Source: Mesorhizobium sp. YC-39 (GTDB lineage: Bacteria; Pseudomonadota; Alphaproteobacteria; Rhizobiales; Rhizobiaceae). From it: a stretch of 64,000 nucleotides of DNA. A program made the position numbers and the translations under genes. The stretch covers positions 1-64,000 of the forward strand of contig NZ_JAOWPS010000016.1 of the NCBI RefSeq assembly GCF_025753795.1, read 5' to 3'. The notes under the pieces were generated by a model. It was not told the DNA's origin, did no database searches, and saw nothing but the letters and a program-made list of their open reading frames with translations. Positions 8,470 to 17,596 of this stretch are shown piece after piece (position 1 is the first letter of the stretch; every line of letters starts with the position of its first letter).

Positions 8470-8880
8470 ATGACCATTGCTCAATCGACATCCGTGTCGT
8501 CGCGTGCGCTGTGGACCGGCCGCGTGCTCAGCGCCATCATCGTGCTGTTCATGATCTTCGACGGCGTCATCAAGCTGCCGCCGCTCGATGTGGTTACGCA
8601 GACAATGGTGCCGCTTGGCTGGCCGGCCGACGCAAACGTCGCGCGCATGCTCGGCGTCATCGTGCTGATCTCGACAGCCCTCTACGCCCTGCCGCGCACC
8701 TCGGTGCTCGGCGCCATCCTGCTCACCGCCTATCTCGGCGGCGCCATCGCCACCAATATGCGGGTCGGCAGCCCGCTATTGTCGCACACTCTGTTCGGTG
8801 TCTATCTCGGCATCATACTGTGGGGCGGCCTGTATCTGCGCGACCCAAGGGTGCGCGCACTGATGCCGTTCAGCCGATAA
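8470..8880 (+). CDS. DoxX-like small inner-membrane protein
   Basis: The 136-residue protein has four predicted membrane helices and the DoxX-family look: an early FMIFDGVIKL segment and a last helix before RDPRVRALMPF. The family contains poorly characterised membrane proteins, some linked to redox stress. A strong ribosome site (GGAGGGAAC) precedes the ATG at 8470. The SRPBCC gene follows 21 bp later on the same strand, which suggests a two-gene operon. Confidence 0.75.
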   Translation: MTIAQSTSVSSRALWTGRVLSAIIVLFMIFDGVIKLPPLDVVTQTMVPLGWPADANVARMLGVIVLISTALYALPRTSVLGAILLTAYLGGAIATNMRVGSPLLSHTLFGVYLGIILWGGLYLRDPRVRALMPFSR

Positions 8881-8901
8881 GCGCAAACAAGGGAGAAGAA
8901 G

Positions 8902-9429
8902 ATGCTTACCACCGTCCTTATCATCCTGGTCGTGCTGATCGCCGCATTGCTCATCTATGCCGCGATGAAGCCGGACAATTTCACCGTCAGCCGTTCGGCC
9001 AGCATCAAGGCGCCGCCCGAGGCGATCTTTCCGCTGATCAACGATTTCAAGCGCTGGACCGTCTGGTCACCTTACGAAAAGCTCGATCCGGACATGAAGC
9101 GGACGCTGTCCGGCGCCGACAGCGGCAAGGGCGCCGCCTATGCCTGGGAAGGCAATGGCAAGGCCGGCGCCGGACGGATGGAGATCACCAAATCGGTGCC
9201 GTCGTCCCTGGTCGCGCTGAAGCTCGACTTCGAGAAGCCGTTCAAGGCGAACAATACGGTCGACTTCACCTTGGTTCCGGCCGGCAACAACACCGCCGTC
9301 ACCTGGGCCATGCACGGCCGCTATCCCTTCATCGCCAAACTGATGGGCATATTCATCAACATGGACAGGATGGTCGGCAAGGATTTCGAGACCGGCCTCG
9401 CCAATCTGAAGAGCGCCGCCGAAAAATAG
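8902..9429 (+). CDS. SRPBCC-family protein with N-terminal membrane anchor
   Basis: Residues 1-21 form a single hydrophobic helix. The remaining 150 residues resemble the START/polyketide-cyclase-like SRPBCC fold: SRSASIKAPPEAIFPLIND, a WSPYEKLDPDMKRT loop, and a long C-terminal helix. Such domains bind hydrophobic ligands. A GGGAGAAG ribosome site sits upstream, and the gene follows the DoxX-like gene closely. The anchor suggests a membrane-bound ligand-binding domain, but which side it faces cannot be told. Confidence 0.8.
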   Translation: MLTTVLIILVVLIAALLIYAAMKPDNFTVSRSASIKAPPEAIFPLINDFKRWTVWSPYEKLDPDMKRTLSGADSGKGAAYAWEGNGKAGAGRMEITKSVPSSLVALKLDFEKPFKANNTVDFTLVPAGNNTAVTWAMHGRYPFIAKLMGIFINMDRMVGKDFETGLANLKSAAEK

Positions 9430-9535
9430 GGTTTGGCTCAAGCGCCGTTACTCCTCCAAGCGGATCAAATCCCACAGCCATGCGTTATCGGCACAAGGCG
9501 GGGTGGAGATATTTGGCCTTCGGGAGGAACGACAA

Positions 9536-9799
9536 ATGAAAAAGACGATGCTTTTGCTGGCCCTGGTGATACCGCTCGGTGCCTGCTCGCAGACAGAGAA
9601 GGGTGCGGCGGTCGGTGGACTGGGTGGCGCGGCGATAGGTGCTGCCGTGGCAGGGGATCCGGTGGAGGGAGCTGTCGTCGGTGGAGCTGTCGGTGCCGTC
9701 GCCGGCGCGCTGATCGGCCGCGCCAGTGAAAGCGGCCAGTGCCGCTACCGGGACCGCTACGGGCGCGTCTACGTTGCCCGTTGTCCGCAGGGCTATTGA
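9536..9799 (+). CDS. Glycine-zipper lipoprotein (YMGG-like)
   Basis: The 87-residue protein has a lipoprotein signal with lipobox LGAC, making C17 the lipidated residue. The mature part is a glycine-zipper segment of GxxxG repeats (about residues 25-62), followed by a short cysteine-containing tail. Proteins of this type (17 kDa antigen-like, SlyB-like) sit in the outer membrane. A GGGAGGA ribosome site is present. The gene converges on rpsP, with a hairpin terminator between them. Confidence 0.8.
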   Translation: MKKTMLLLALVIPLGACSQTEKGAAVGGLGGAAIGAAVAGDPVEGAVVGGAVGAVAGALIGRASESGQCRYRDRYGRVYVARCPQGY

Positions 9800-9831
9800 C
9801 CCGGCGATCTCGGAATTCCGACAAAATAGCA

Positions 9832-9857
9832 AAACGGCGGGCACAGGCCCGCCGTTT
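9832..9857 (-). terminator. Rho-independent terminator of rpsP
   Basis: An 11-bp perfect stem (AAACGGCGGGC at 9832-9842 with GCCCGCCGTTT at 9847-9857) is followed on the minus strand by a T-rich TTTTGCTATTTTG. It lies 22 bp past the rpsP stop and probably also stops transcripts from the convergent lipoprotein gene. Confidence 0.75.
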
Positions 9858-9879
9858 GCTACCACAGGGGTAAAGCGAT

Positions 9880-10281
9880 TTATTCCGCGGTGGCGGCTTC
9901 CGCCTCGGCCGGTGCGGCCGCAGCGGCTGCAACAGCGGCGGCGGCATCTTCCTGCGCCTTCTTCAAAAGGGCGGCGCGTTCCTGCGCCTTCTTGCCGGGC
10001 TCGGCCTTCTTCGGGTTGGAGCGGGCTTCGCGCTTGGCGAGGCCGGCCTCGTCGAGGAAGCGCAGCACGCGGTCGGTCGGCTGGGCGCCGTGCGAGAGCC
10101 AGTGCTTGACGCGGTCGGCGTCGACCTTGACGCGTTCGCCGTCCTTCGGCAGCAGCGGGTTCCACGAGCCGAGCGACTCGATGAACCGGCCGTCGCGCGG
10201 CGAGCGGGCGTCGGCGACGACGACGTGATAATAGGGACGCTTCTTCGAGCCCGCACGGGCCAGTCTGATCTTCAATGGCAT
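9880..10281 (-). CDS. rpsP: 30S ribosomal protein S16
   Basis: S16 binds 16S rRNA early in small-subunit assembly. The 133-residue product starts with MPLKIRLARAGSKKRPYY and contains VVADARSPRDGRFIESLGSWNP, both diagnostic. It has an Ala/Glu-rich tail of about 50 residues beyond the bacterial minimum, a feature common in alphaproteobacteria. The ribosome site is GGAGAAAAGAA. It follows ffh and the chorismate mutase gene, but rimM, trmD and rplS, which usually come next, are missing; a terminator ends the unit instead. Confidence 0.97.
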   Translation of the reverse strand: MPLKIRLARAGSKKRPYYHVVVADARSPRDGRFIESLGSWNPLLPKDGERVKVDADRVKHWLSHGAQPTDRVLRFLDEAGLAKREARSNPKKAEPGKKAQERAALLKKAQEDAAAAVAAAAAAPAEAEAATAE

Positions 10282-10333
10282 TTCTTTTCTCCTAAAAGCT
10301 CTGATTCGTTAGTCGGTTTACGGTTTGTGTTTT

Positions 10334-10382
10334 GTGCATGTCGTTGTCCCAAAACCGCTGCGCACTTTTGGGCGACATGCAC
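10334..10382. repeat. Compound palindromic repeat, copy B
   Basis: Outer arms GTGCATGTCG and CGACATGCAC (10 bp, perfect) enclose inner arms CCCAAAA and TTTTGGG around CCGCTGCGCAC. The same design recurs at 23988-24036 and 44244-44318. It lies between chorismate mutase and rpsP within one apparent operon and could form a stable mRNA hairpin there. Confidence 0.75.
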
Positions 10383-10389
10383 CGGGTCC

Positions 10390-10716
10390 TCAGCCGGTTT
10401 TCGTCACGCCGTTGGTAGCGGCGATCTGTTCGTGGTGTCTGATGACTTCGCGGACGACGAAGTTGAGGAATTTCTCCGCGAAATCCGGGTCGAGATGGGC
10501 GTCCTTCGCCAACTGGCGAAGGCGGGCGATCTGCTGCTGCTCGCGCGCCGGATCGGCCGGCGGCAGGCCATGCTCCGCCTTCAGCACGCCGACCGCCTTG
10601 GTGCAGCGGAAGCGTTCGGCCAGCATGTGGATGAGGGCCGCGTCGATGTTGTCGATCGAGGCGCGGTAGCCGGCCAGAATCGTCCGTGCTTCGGCCATGT
10701 CCTTCTCTTCGTTCAT
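10390..10716 (-). CDS. Chorismate mutase, AroQ type
   Basis: The 108-residue all-helical protein matches the AroQ fold. The helix RASIDNIDAALIHMLAERF is followed by the active-site segment KAVGVLKAEHGLPPADPARE, with conserved lysine and arginine residues. It converts chorismate to prephenate for phenylalanine and tyrosine. The ATG at 10716 lies 7 bp after the ffh stop, so it is in the ffh operon. An earlier in-frame start at 10740 would overlap ffh and add unconserved residues. The placement between ffh and rpsP is familiar in Rhizobiales. Confidence 0.9.
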   Translation of the reverse strand: MNEEKDMAEARTILAGYRASIDNIDAALIHMLAERFRCTKAVGVLKAEHGLPPADPAREQQQIARLRQLAKDAHLDPDFAEKFLNFVVREVIRHHEQIAATNGVTKTG

Positions 10717-10723
10717 TGCATTC

Positions 10724-12334
10724 TCACTTCTTCTTGCCAAGGCCGGGCAGTCCGCCGCCGCCCAGGCCGGGAAGTCCCGGAAGTTTCATGCCGCCGGGCA
10801 GACCGGGCAGTCCGCCGCCACCGGGCAGTGAGCCGGGCAGGCCCTTCATACCGCCGAGACCAGCGGCTTGCGCTTGCTTCTGCAAGGCTTCGAGCTGCTT
10901 GGGGTCCATCTTCGACAGGTCCGGCATGCCGCCACCCATGCCGCCCGGGCCTCCCATACCGGGCATCATGCCGCCGAGACCCATCTTCTGGGCGAGGCCG
11001 CCCATCATGCCGCGCATGAGGCCGCCGCCTTTACCCTTGCCGCCCATCGCCTTCATCATGTCGGCCATGCCGCGATGCATCTTGAGCAGCTTGTTGATCT
11101 CGGCCGCATCGGTGCCGGAGCCGGCGGCGATGCGCTTCTTGCGCGAGTGCTTGAGAATATCGGGATTAGCGCGCTCGGCCTTGGTCATCGACGAGATGAT
11201 GGCGAGCTGGCGGCCGAACATCTTGTCGTCGAGACCGGCGGCGGCCATCTGGTCCTTCATCTTGCCCATGCCCGGCATCATGCCCATGATACCGCCCATG
11301 CCGCCCATCTTCGACATTTGCTGAAGCTGGCTGGCAAGGTCGTTCAAGTCGAACTTGCCCGACTGCATCTTCTTGGCCATCGCCGCCGCCTGTTCGGCGT
11401 CGATGTTTTCGGCGGCCTTTTCGACGAGGCTGACGATGTCGCCCATGCCAAGGATGCGGTCGGCGATGCGCTTGGGATGGAATTCCTCCAGCCCGTCCAT
11501 CTTTTCGCCGGTGCCGATCAGCTTGATCGGCTTGCCGGTGACGGCACGCATCGAAAGCGCCGCACCGCCGCGGCCGTCGCCGTCCATGCGGGTGAGCACC
11601 AGGCCGGTGATGCCGACGCGCTCATCGAAGCTCTTGGCCAGATTGACGGCGTCCTGGCCGGTCAGCGAATCGGCGACCAGCAGGATTTCGTGCGGCGACG
11701 ACACCTTCTTGATGTCGGCCATCTCGACCATCAGCGGCTCGTCGATATGGGTGCGGCCGGCGGTGTCGAGGATGACCACATCATGACCGCCGAGCTTGGC
11801 CGCCTGCACGGCGCGCCGCGCGATGTCGACCGGGTTCTGGCCGGCGACAACAGGCAGTGTCGCCACCTTGACCTGCTCGCCGAGCTGGCGGAGCTGCTCC
11901 TGCGCGGCGGGGCGCCGCGTGTCGAGCGAGGCCATCAGGACTTTCTTGTTCTGGCGCTCGGAAAGCCGCTTGGCGATCTTGGCCGAGGTCGTCGTCTTGC
12001 CGGAGCCCTGCAGGCCGACCATCATGATGACGACGGGGGCCGGCGCATTGAGGTCGATGGCGACGCCTTCGGCGCCGAGCATCTCGACCAGCTCATCGTG
12101 GACGATCTTGACGACCATCTGGCCGGGCTTGATCGACTTGACCACGGCGGCGCCGACAGCCTTCTCGCGCACCTTGTCGGTGAAGGAACGCACCACTTCC
12201 AGCGCCACGTCTGCCTCGAGCAGCGCGCGGCGCACCTCGCGAAGTGCCGCCGAGACATCCGCCTCGGACAGCGCTCCGCGGCCTGTCAGGCCGTTCAGGA
12301 TGGAGCCAAGGCGCTCCTGAAGGGATTCAAACAT
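10724..12334 (-). CDS. ffh: Signal recognition particle GTPase Ffh
   Basis: Ffh binds signal sequences on ribosomes and docks with FtsY to deliver membrane proteins. The 536-residue protein has the N domain, the G domain (GLQGSGKTTTSAKIAKRL, DTRRPAAQEQL, DTAGRTHIDE, TRMDGDGRGG) and a Met-rich M domain. About 90 C-terminal residues form an unusually long Gly/Met/Pro/Leu tail ending in LPGLGKKK. E. coli Ffh is about 450 residues, so the tail is the main extension. FtsY is encoded at 45.7-47.5 kb. The SRP RNA gene was not found in the window. Confidence 0.97.
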   Translation of the reverse strand: MFESLQERLGSILNGLTGRGALSEADVSAALREVRRALLEADVALEVVRSFTDKVREKAVGAAVVKSIKPGQMVVKIVHDELVEMLGAEGVAIDLNAPAPVVIMMVGLQGSGKTTTSAKIAKRLSERQNKKVLMASLDTRRPAAQEQLRQLGEQVKVATLPVVAGQNPVDIARRAVQAAKLGGHDVVILDTAGRTHIDEPLMVEMADIKKVSSPHEILLVADSLTGQDAVNLAKSFDERVGITGLVLTRMDGDGRGGAALSMRAVTGKPIKLIGTGEKMDGLEEFHPKRIADRILGMGDIVSLVEKAAENIDAEQAAAMAKKMQSGKFDLNDLASQLQQMSKMGGMGGIMGMMPGMGKMKDQMAAAGLDDKMFGRQLAIISSMTKAERANPDILKHSRKKRIAAGSGTDAAEINKLLKMHRGMADMMKAMGGKGKGGGLMRGMMGGLAQKMGLGGMMPGMGGPGGMGGGMPDLSKMDPKQLEALQKQAQAAGLGGMKGLPGSLPGGGGLPGLPGGMKLPGLPGLGGGGLPGLGKKK

Positions 12335-12716
12335 CTAGCTTCCTTCAATCTCGGTTCAGTTCGATCCGAGAGGTAATGCGTTCGCGCCAGGTGTCCAGAC
12401 AAAAGCCCGTGCAAGCGCAAAGCCAAAAAGCACCCGGGGGCGCATTGCGCTGCCGGGTGTTGGCCTCCAGGATCGATTTACAGCACTCACCTCAAAGAGG
12501 TTTCGGCGTCCTGGTCGGCTTGCTCGGAGGGATACTCGTCGCGGAATTCGGGGGCTGTAGACAGGAAATTGGCCGCAGAGTCAAGCTGCGAGCCGGATAT
12601 GGCCAGGTTGGGCTGCCGGCGCGCGCATGACTCCGACGTCAGGCTGTGCTATGCGCCGCGCTTCATTTCCAGCGCGATGCTGCAATCGGCCGTAAATAGC
12701 TTATATCAGTGCAACC
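12335..12716. other. Divergent ffh/rlmN intergenic region with a palindrome
   Basis: The 382-bp gap must hold both promoters. At 12431-12459 it contains a nested palindrome: CACCCGG/CCGGGTG outside and GCGCA/TGCGC inside. I see no gene and no SRP RNA signature. The A+T-richer stretch TAAATAGCTTATATCAG at 12696-12712, just before rlmN, is a candidate promoter element. Confidence 0.5.
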
Positions 12717-13952
12717 ATGACCCTTTCGCTCGATCTTACTGCCGAAGGCGCCCGCGAGGCGTTGCGTGCCCGCGTCACGGCGGCCGAAAAGCCGTCGCTG
12801 GTCGGCTTGACCCGTACCGAACTTGGCGCCGCCCTCATTGCAGCGGGCATCGTGCCGGAGCGCCAGGCGAAGATGCGCGCCCAGCAACTCTGGCACTGGA
12901 TGTATGTGCGCGGCGTCTCCGACTTCGCCGGCATGTTCAACATCTCCAAGGATCTGCGCGCCGAGCTCGACAAGCATTTCACCGTGACCAGACCCGAAAT
13001 CGTCGAGGAACAGATCTCCGCCGACGGCACCCGCAAATGGCTGTTTCGCTTTCCGCCGCGCGGCGCCGGCCGGCCGGTCGAGATCGAGACGGTCTACATT
13101 CCAGAAGAAGGCCGCGGCACGTTGTGCATCTCCTCGCAGGTCGGCTGCACGCTGACCTGTTCCTTCTGCCACACCGGCACGCAGAAGCTGGTGCGTAATC
13201 TCACCGCCGAGGAAATCCTCGCCCAGTTGCTCACCGCCCGCGACCGGCTTGGCGATTTCCCCGACCGCGACACGCCGGACGGCGCCATCGTGCCGGCCGA
13301 GGGCAGGAAAGTGTCCAACATCGTCATGATGGGCATGGGCGAGCCGCTCTACAATTTCGAGGCGGTGAAAAAGGCGCTGCTGATCGCCTCCGACGGCGAC
13401 GGGCTCTCCCTGTCGAAAAGACGCATCACGCTGTCGACCTCCGGCGTGGTGCCCGAGATTTTCCGCACCGGCGAGGAGATCGGCGTCATGCTGGCGATCT
13501 CGCTGCACGCCACCAATGACGATCTGCGCGACCTGCTGGTGCCGATCAACAAGAAGTATCCGCTGAAAGAACTGATCGCCGCCTGCCGCGCCTATCCGGG
13601 CCTCTCCAACGCCAAGCGCATCACCTTCGAATATGTGATGCTGAAGGATGTCAACGATTCGCTCGACGATGCCAAGGCGCTGGTCAAGCTGCTCAGGGGC
13701 ATTCCGGCCAAGATCAATCTGATCCCGTTCAACCCGTGGCCGGGCACCAATTACCAGTGCTCGGACTGGGAGACGATCGAAAAATTCGCCGACTATATCA
13801 ACAATGCCGGCTACGCCTCGCCGATCCGTACGCCGCGCGGCCGCGACATCCTCGCCGCCTGCGGCCAGCTCAAATCGGAATCCGAGCGCATGCGCAAGGT
13901 CGACCGGCTGGCGCTGGAAGCGATGATGATCGCGGGGCACGGCGAGGCGTGA
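12717..13952 (+). CDS. rlmN: 23S rRNA (adenine(2503)-C(2))-methyltransferase
   Basis: RlmN is a radical-SAM enzyme that methylates A2503 of 23S rRNA and A37 of some tRNAs. The 411-residue protein has the N-terminal RNA-binding helices (LTRTELGAALI, QLWHWMYVRG) and the iron-sulfur motif C144-X3-C148-X2-C151 in GCTLTCSFCH. The mechanistic cysteine near the C-terminus lies in ILAACGQLKSE, and the SAM-binding GMGEPLYNF segment is present. Length is normal. Its stop overlaps the GTG start of a small membrane protein. Confidence 0.97.
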   Translation: MTLSLDLTAEGAREALRARVTAAEKPSLVGLTRTELGAALIAAGIVPERQAKMRAQQLWHWMYVRGVSDFAGMFNISKDLRAELDKHFTVTRPEIVEEQISADGTRKWLFRFPPRGAGRPVEIETVYIPEEGRGTLCISSQVGCTLTCSFCHTGTQKLVRNLTAEEILAQLLTARDRLGDFPDRDTPDGAIVPAEGRKVSNIVMMGMGEPLYNFEAVKKALLIASDGDGLSLSKRRITLSTSGVVPEIFRTGEEIGVMLAISLHATNDDLRDLLVPINKKYPLKELIAACRAYPGLSNAKRITFEYVMLKDVNDSLDDAKALVKLLRGIPAKINLIPFNPWPGTNYQCSDWETIEKFADYINNAGYASPIRTPRGRDILAACGQLKSESERMRKVDRLALEAMMIAGHGEA

Positions 13953-14374
13953 GGAACGTCAGACGATTGGCTTTGGTCACGCTCTGCTACGTTTTGGCTG
14001 CCTTCACCACGTGTCTGATCACATTGATGCTTAGTGGGCTGATCTGGCGTCACGGCACGGTACTATTGAACGGCTTGGACGGTGTGGGCTTGTTGCTTCT
14101 CGGGACGGCGATCGCAGGAATCTATGGCGCCCCGTTCGCAATCCCCTTGATCATCGCAGCCCGGTTTCTTGAAACGAGACGCTGGACCACGTTTGCTTTT
14201 GGGGGAGCAATCATCGGTGCATTCATGTTTGTATTCATGAAATTTTATCCGCTGGCTCAGCGGCCACCAGACACTGGCACGCTGGTTATCCTGATTGTTG
14301 CAGCCGGTTTCGGAGGTGCGGCCTACTACTTCGCGGAGAGCCGACTCCTTCAAGATTGCAGACAATCCGCATGA
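13949..14374 (+). CDS. Small four-helix membrane protein, unknown function
   Basis: The 141-residue product starts at a GTG that overlaps the rlmN stop (GTGA). It has four hydrophobic segments: about residues 5-28, 38-62, 72-92 and 105-125. I recognise no family. Base composition is visibly poorer in G+C than rlmN, and the codons are less biased, which may mark a recent arrival. It overlaps the next membrane-protein gene by ATGA, so the three genes look translationally coupled. The GTG start rests on that overlap, as no strong ribosome site is visible. Confidence 0.6.
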   Translation: MRNVRRLALVTLCYVLAAFTTCLITLMLSGLIWRHGTVLLNGLDGVGLLLLGTAIAGIYGAPFAIPLIIAARFLETRRWTTFAFGGAIIGAFMFVFMKFYPLAQRPPDTGTLVILIVAAGFGGAAYYFAESRLLQDCRQSA

Positions 14375-14850
14375 GTCGTCTCGTCGCCTACCTCATACGC
14401 TTCGCCGTCATCCTGATCGGCTATGCCGTCGCTTCGCTGGCGGCCAGCGCCTTCCTCAACATCATGTTCCTGGCGTCGCTTGGGCTGATGGCGGAGCAGT
14501 CGCAGCCGGCGGCGCAGGCGTCGCTGTGGTTTTCCGTCCCCTTCGTCGCGCTGTTCGTCGCCTATTTCGCCTTCATGCCGGCGGCCATCGCCATCCTCGT
14601 CTCCGAAATCCTGGGACGGCGCGACTGGCTGTTCTATGCGCTGGCGGGTGCCGTGGTCGCGGCGGTTTTCCTCGGCTTCGTCCACCAGACGGCCGACGCC
14701 AATTTCGAGGTCACCAACACCAGCGTCATGCTGGCGGTGATCGGCTGCGGCATGGTCGGCGGCATCTTCTACTGGCTGAGCGCCGGACGCTGGGCCGGAA
14801 GCTGGCGTGAAATCGGAAACCCTATTTCGCCTGGGCCGTCAGGATCTTGA
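14371..14850 (+). CDS. Four-helix integral membrane protein, unknown function
   Basis: The 159-residue protein has four predicted membrane helices, at about residues 4-35, 50-80, 88-110 and 120-142, and no catalytic motif. I recognise no named family with certainty. It starts at the ATG of an ATGA overlap with the upstream gene. Its G+C content is back to the local norm, unlike its neighbour. The last 29 bp overlap the 3' end of the convergent LysE-family exporter gene. Confidence 0.7.
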   Translation: MSRLVAYLIRFAVILIGYAVASLAASAFLNIMFLASLGLMAEQSQPAAQASLWFSVPFVALFVAYFAFMPAAIAILVSEILGRRDWLFYALAGAVVAAVFLGFVHQTADANFEVTNTSVMLAVIGCGMVGGIFYWLSAGRWAGSWREIGNPISPGPSGS

Positions 14851-15463
14851 GCGCGAAGGCCGAAAATACCCCGGCGAACAGATAGTCGACGACGCGCGTC
14901 ACGCGCGGGCTGGCCTTCATCGCCGCCGAAAATTTTTCCGCCGCAAAGACCATCGGCGCCGTCACCGGGATCGACAGCACGACGAACATCGCGCCGAGGA
15001 AGAACAGTTTTCCCGGTGCGTTCGGATCATGCGCCGAGACGAATTGCGGCAGGAAGGTCATGAAGAACAGGATGATCTTCGGGTTGAGCAGGTTGACGCC
15101 GAGCCCAGCCGCCCAGCTGCGGAACAGTGAGATTTGCGGGCCGCTCTTCTTCTCCGGTGAGAAGGCCGACCCCTTGGTGATGGCCTGCCAGGCCAGGAAG
15201 ACGAGATAGCCGGCGCCAAACAGCTTGAGCACGAAGAAGGCCATCGGCGAGGCGACGATCAGCGCCGAGACGCCGACCACCACCAACGTCGTGTGGATCA
15301 ACGTGCCGCACAGCGCACCGGCCATCGAGGCAAAGCCGGTGGCGCGGCCCTGGCTCAGCGTCCGTGACACGAAAAGCGTCATGTCAGGCCCCGGCGTGAT
15401 CGCAAGGATCACCGTGGCGATGGCGAACTGGATCAGCGTCGTGGTATCGGGAATGAAGGACAT
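14822..15463 (-). CDS. LysE/RhtB-family amino-acid exporter
   Basis: The 213-residue protein shows the LysE/RhtB signature: an N-terminal ITPGPDMTLFVSRTLSQGRATG loop after the first helix, a G-rich second helix, and GVNLLNPKIILFFMTFLPQF in the middle. Six helices are expected. The family exports amino acids such as threonine, homoserine or lysine; the substrate is unknown here. I chose the ATG at 15463 (MSFIPDTT) over one at 15499. It converges on, and slightly overlaps, the upstream membrane-protein gene. Confidence 0.9.
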   Translation of the reverse strand: MSFIPDTTTLIQFAIATVILAITPGPDMTLFVSRTLSQGRATGFASMAGALCGTLIHTTLVVVGVSALIVASPMAFFVLKLFGAGYLVFLAWQAITKGSAFSPEKKSGPQISLFRSWAAGLGVNLLNPKIILFFMTFLPQFVSAHDPNAPGKLFFLGAMFVVLSIPVTAPMVFAAEKFSAAMKASPRVTRVVDYLFAGVFSAFALKILTAQAK

Positions 15464-15629
15464 GGCCGGTCTCGTGGCAGCAAAATATGGCGCAGCCATA
15501 CCGCATGAGCCGTGCGCTGGCCAGCTTCTGGCCGATGCAGCATCTGGTCCAGCCGCCGTTCATCTCTTGCGCAGGCCGGAAACGCCGTGATACCTCGCCC
15601 GCGAAACCTTTTCGCGCGGAACCGCCAAA

Positions 15630-16859
<1,230 letters not shown>

Positions 16860-16916
16860 AATCCGAACGGCGCATGGGCCGCTTTACCGATCCCGTGAAA
16901 GCTGAAACGGTTCGAG

Positions 16917-16945
16917 AAACCCGGCGGAGACGCCGAGTTTTATTT
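16917..16945 (+). terminator. Likely argG terminator
   Basis: AAACCCGGCG and CGCCGAGTTT pair over 10 positions with one mismatch around a GAGA loop, and TTATTT follows. It lies about 60 bp past the argG stop on the same strand. Confidence 0.6.
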
Positions 16946-17048
16946 GGTGTTTCTAATATAACGGAAGTTAAACCACCTCAATGGAGTTTTGTTTGACCTT
17001 TAGGCGACTTCATCTAAGTTCCCTCTGCTGAACGGGGGACTTTCCACA

Positions 17049-17480
17049 ATGAAAAATGGATTTTTTATTCTGCTTGCAACGGTCGTCACCTTGACAATTT
17101 GCCAGTCGTCAGAGGCAAGCGCGAAACGCAACCCGAACGCGGACTTGGGCGGATGTATCGCCTCTGTCCACGCATGGAGCATCACGCTCAAGCACGATAT
17201 CGCCTCGTTCATGGGCGTCTCGCAGGAGCGCATGCCGGCCCTGTTCTGCCAGCGCCTTGCCGAAGGGGTGCGCACCGGACGCATCAGCTACTCCGACATA
17301 AACAGCCTGCAGCTGGACCAACCGACCGAAATCTGGATGGTCATCAAGGGCAAGTCAAAGGCGGCTACGCAAGCCCCGGCGCCCCGGAACTCCAAGTTCC
17401 GTACCTGCAGCGGTATTGACGGCACCTTCCAAATCCCCAGTTCCCGGAAATGCCCGTTGAGCGGCTACGCGCATTATTAA
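17049..17480 (+). CDS. Small secreted protein of unknown function
   Basis: The 143-residue product has a Sec signal peptide (residues 1-25, ending SSEASA). The mature domain contains a helical stretch around SFMGVSQERMPALFCQRLAEGV and a Pro/Ala linker, and ends in a cysteine-containing tail, FRTCSGIDGTFQIPSSRKCPLSGYAHY in part. I recognise no family. Four mature cysteines could form periplasmic disulfides. It is a single-gene unit between argG and a convergent lytic transglycosylase, with a bidirectional terminator downstream. Confidence 0.65.
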   Translation: MKNGFFILLATVVTLTICQSSEASAKRNPNADLGGCIASVHAWSITLKHDIASFMGVSQERMPALFCQRLAEGVRTGRISYSDINSLQLDQPTEIWMVIKGKSKAATQAPAPRNSKFRTCSGIDGTFQIPSSRKCPLSGYAHY

Positions 17481-17546
17481 GAGTGGTGATGAGATCGAAC
17501 TTGATCTTTCCGAGTGATTGGGTTTTGACCCTGCTCCATCAACAAG

Positions 17547-17571
17547 AAGGCCCGGCTCATGGCCGGGCCTT
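17547..17571. terminator. Bidirectional hairpin terminator
   Basis: AAGGCCCGGC (17547-17556) and GCCGGGCCTT (17562-17571) make a perfect 10-bp stem with a 5-base loop. CCTTTAATT follows on the plus strand and CTTGTTG on the minus strand. It sits between convergent genes and probably ends both transcripts. Confidence 0.75.
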
Positions 17572-17596
17572 CCTTTAATTAATCTGGATACCTCTA

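Noticed and set aside
10868..12376. Plus-strand reading frame of 502 codons opposite ffh
   Set aside because: Low-complexity His/Ala/Asp composition and no family signal; ffh is certain on the other strand.
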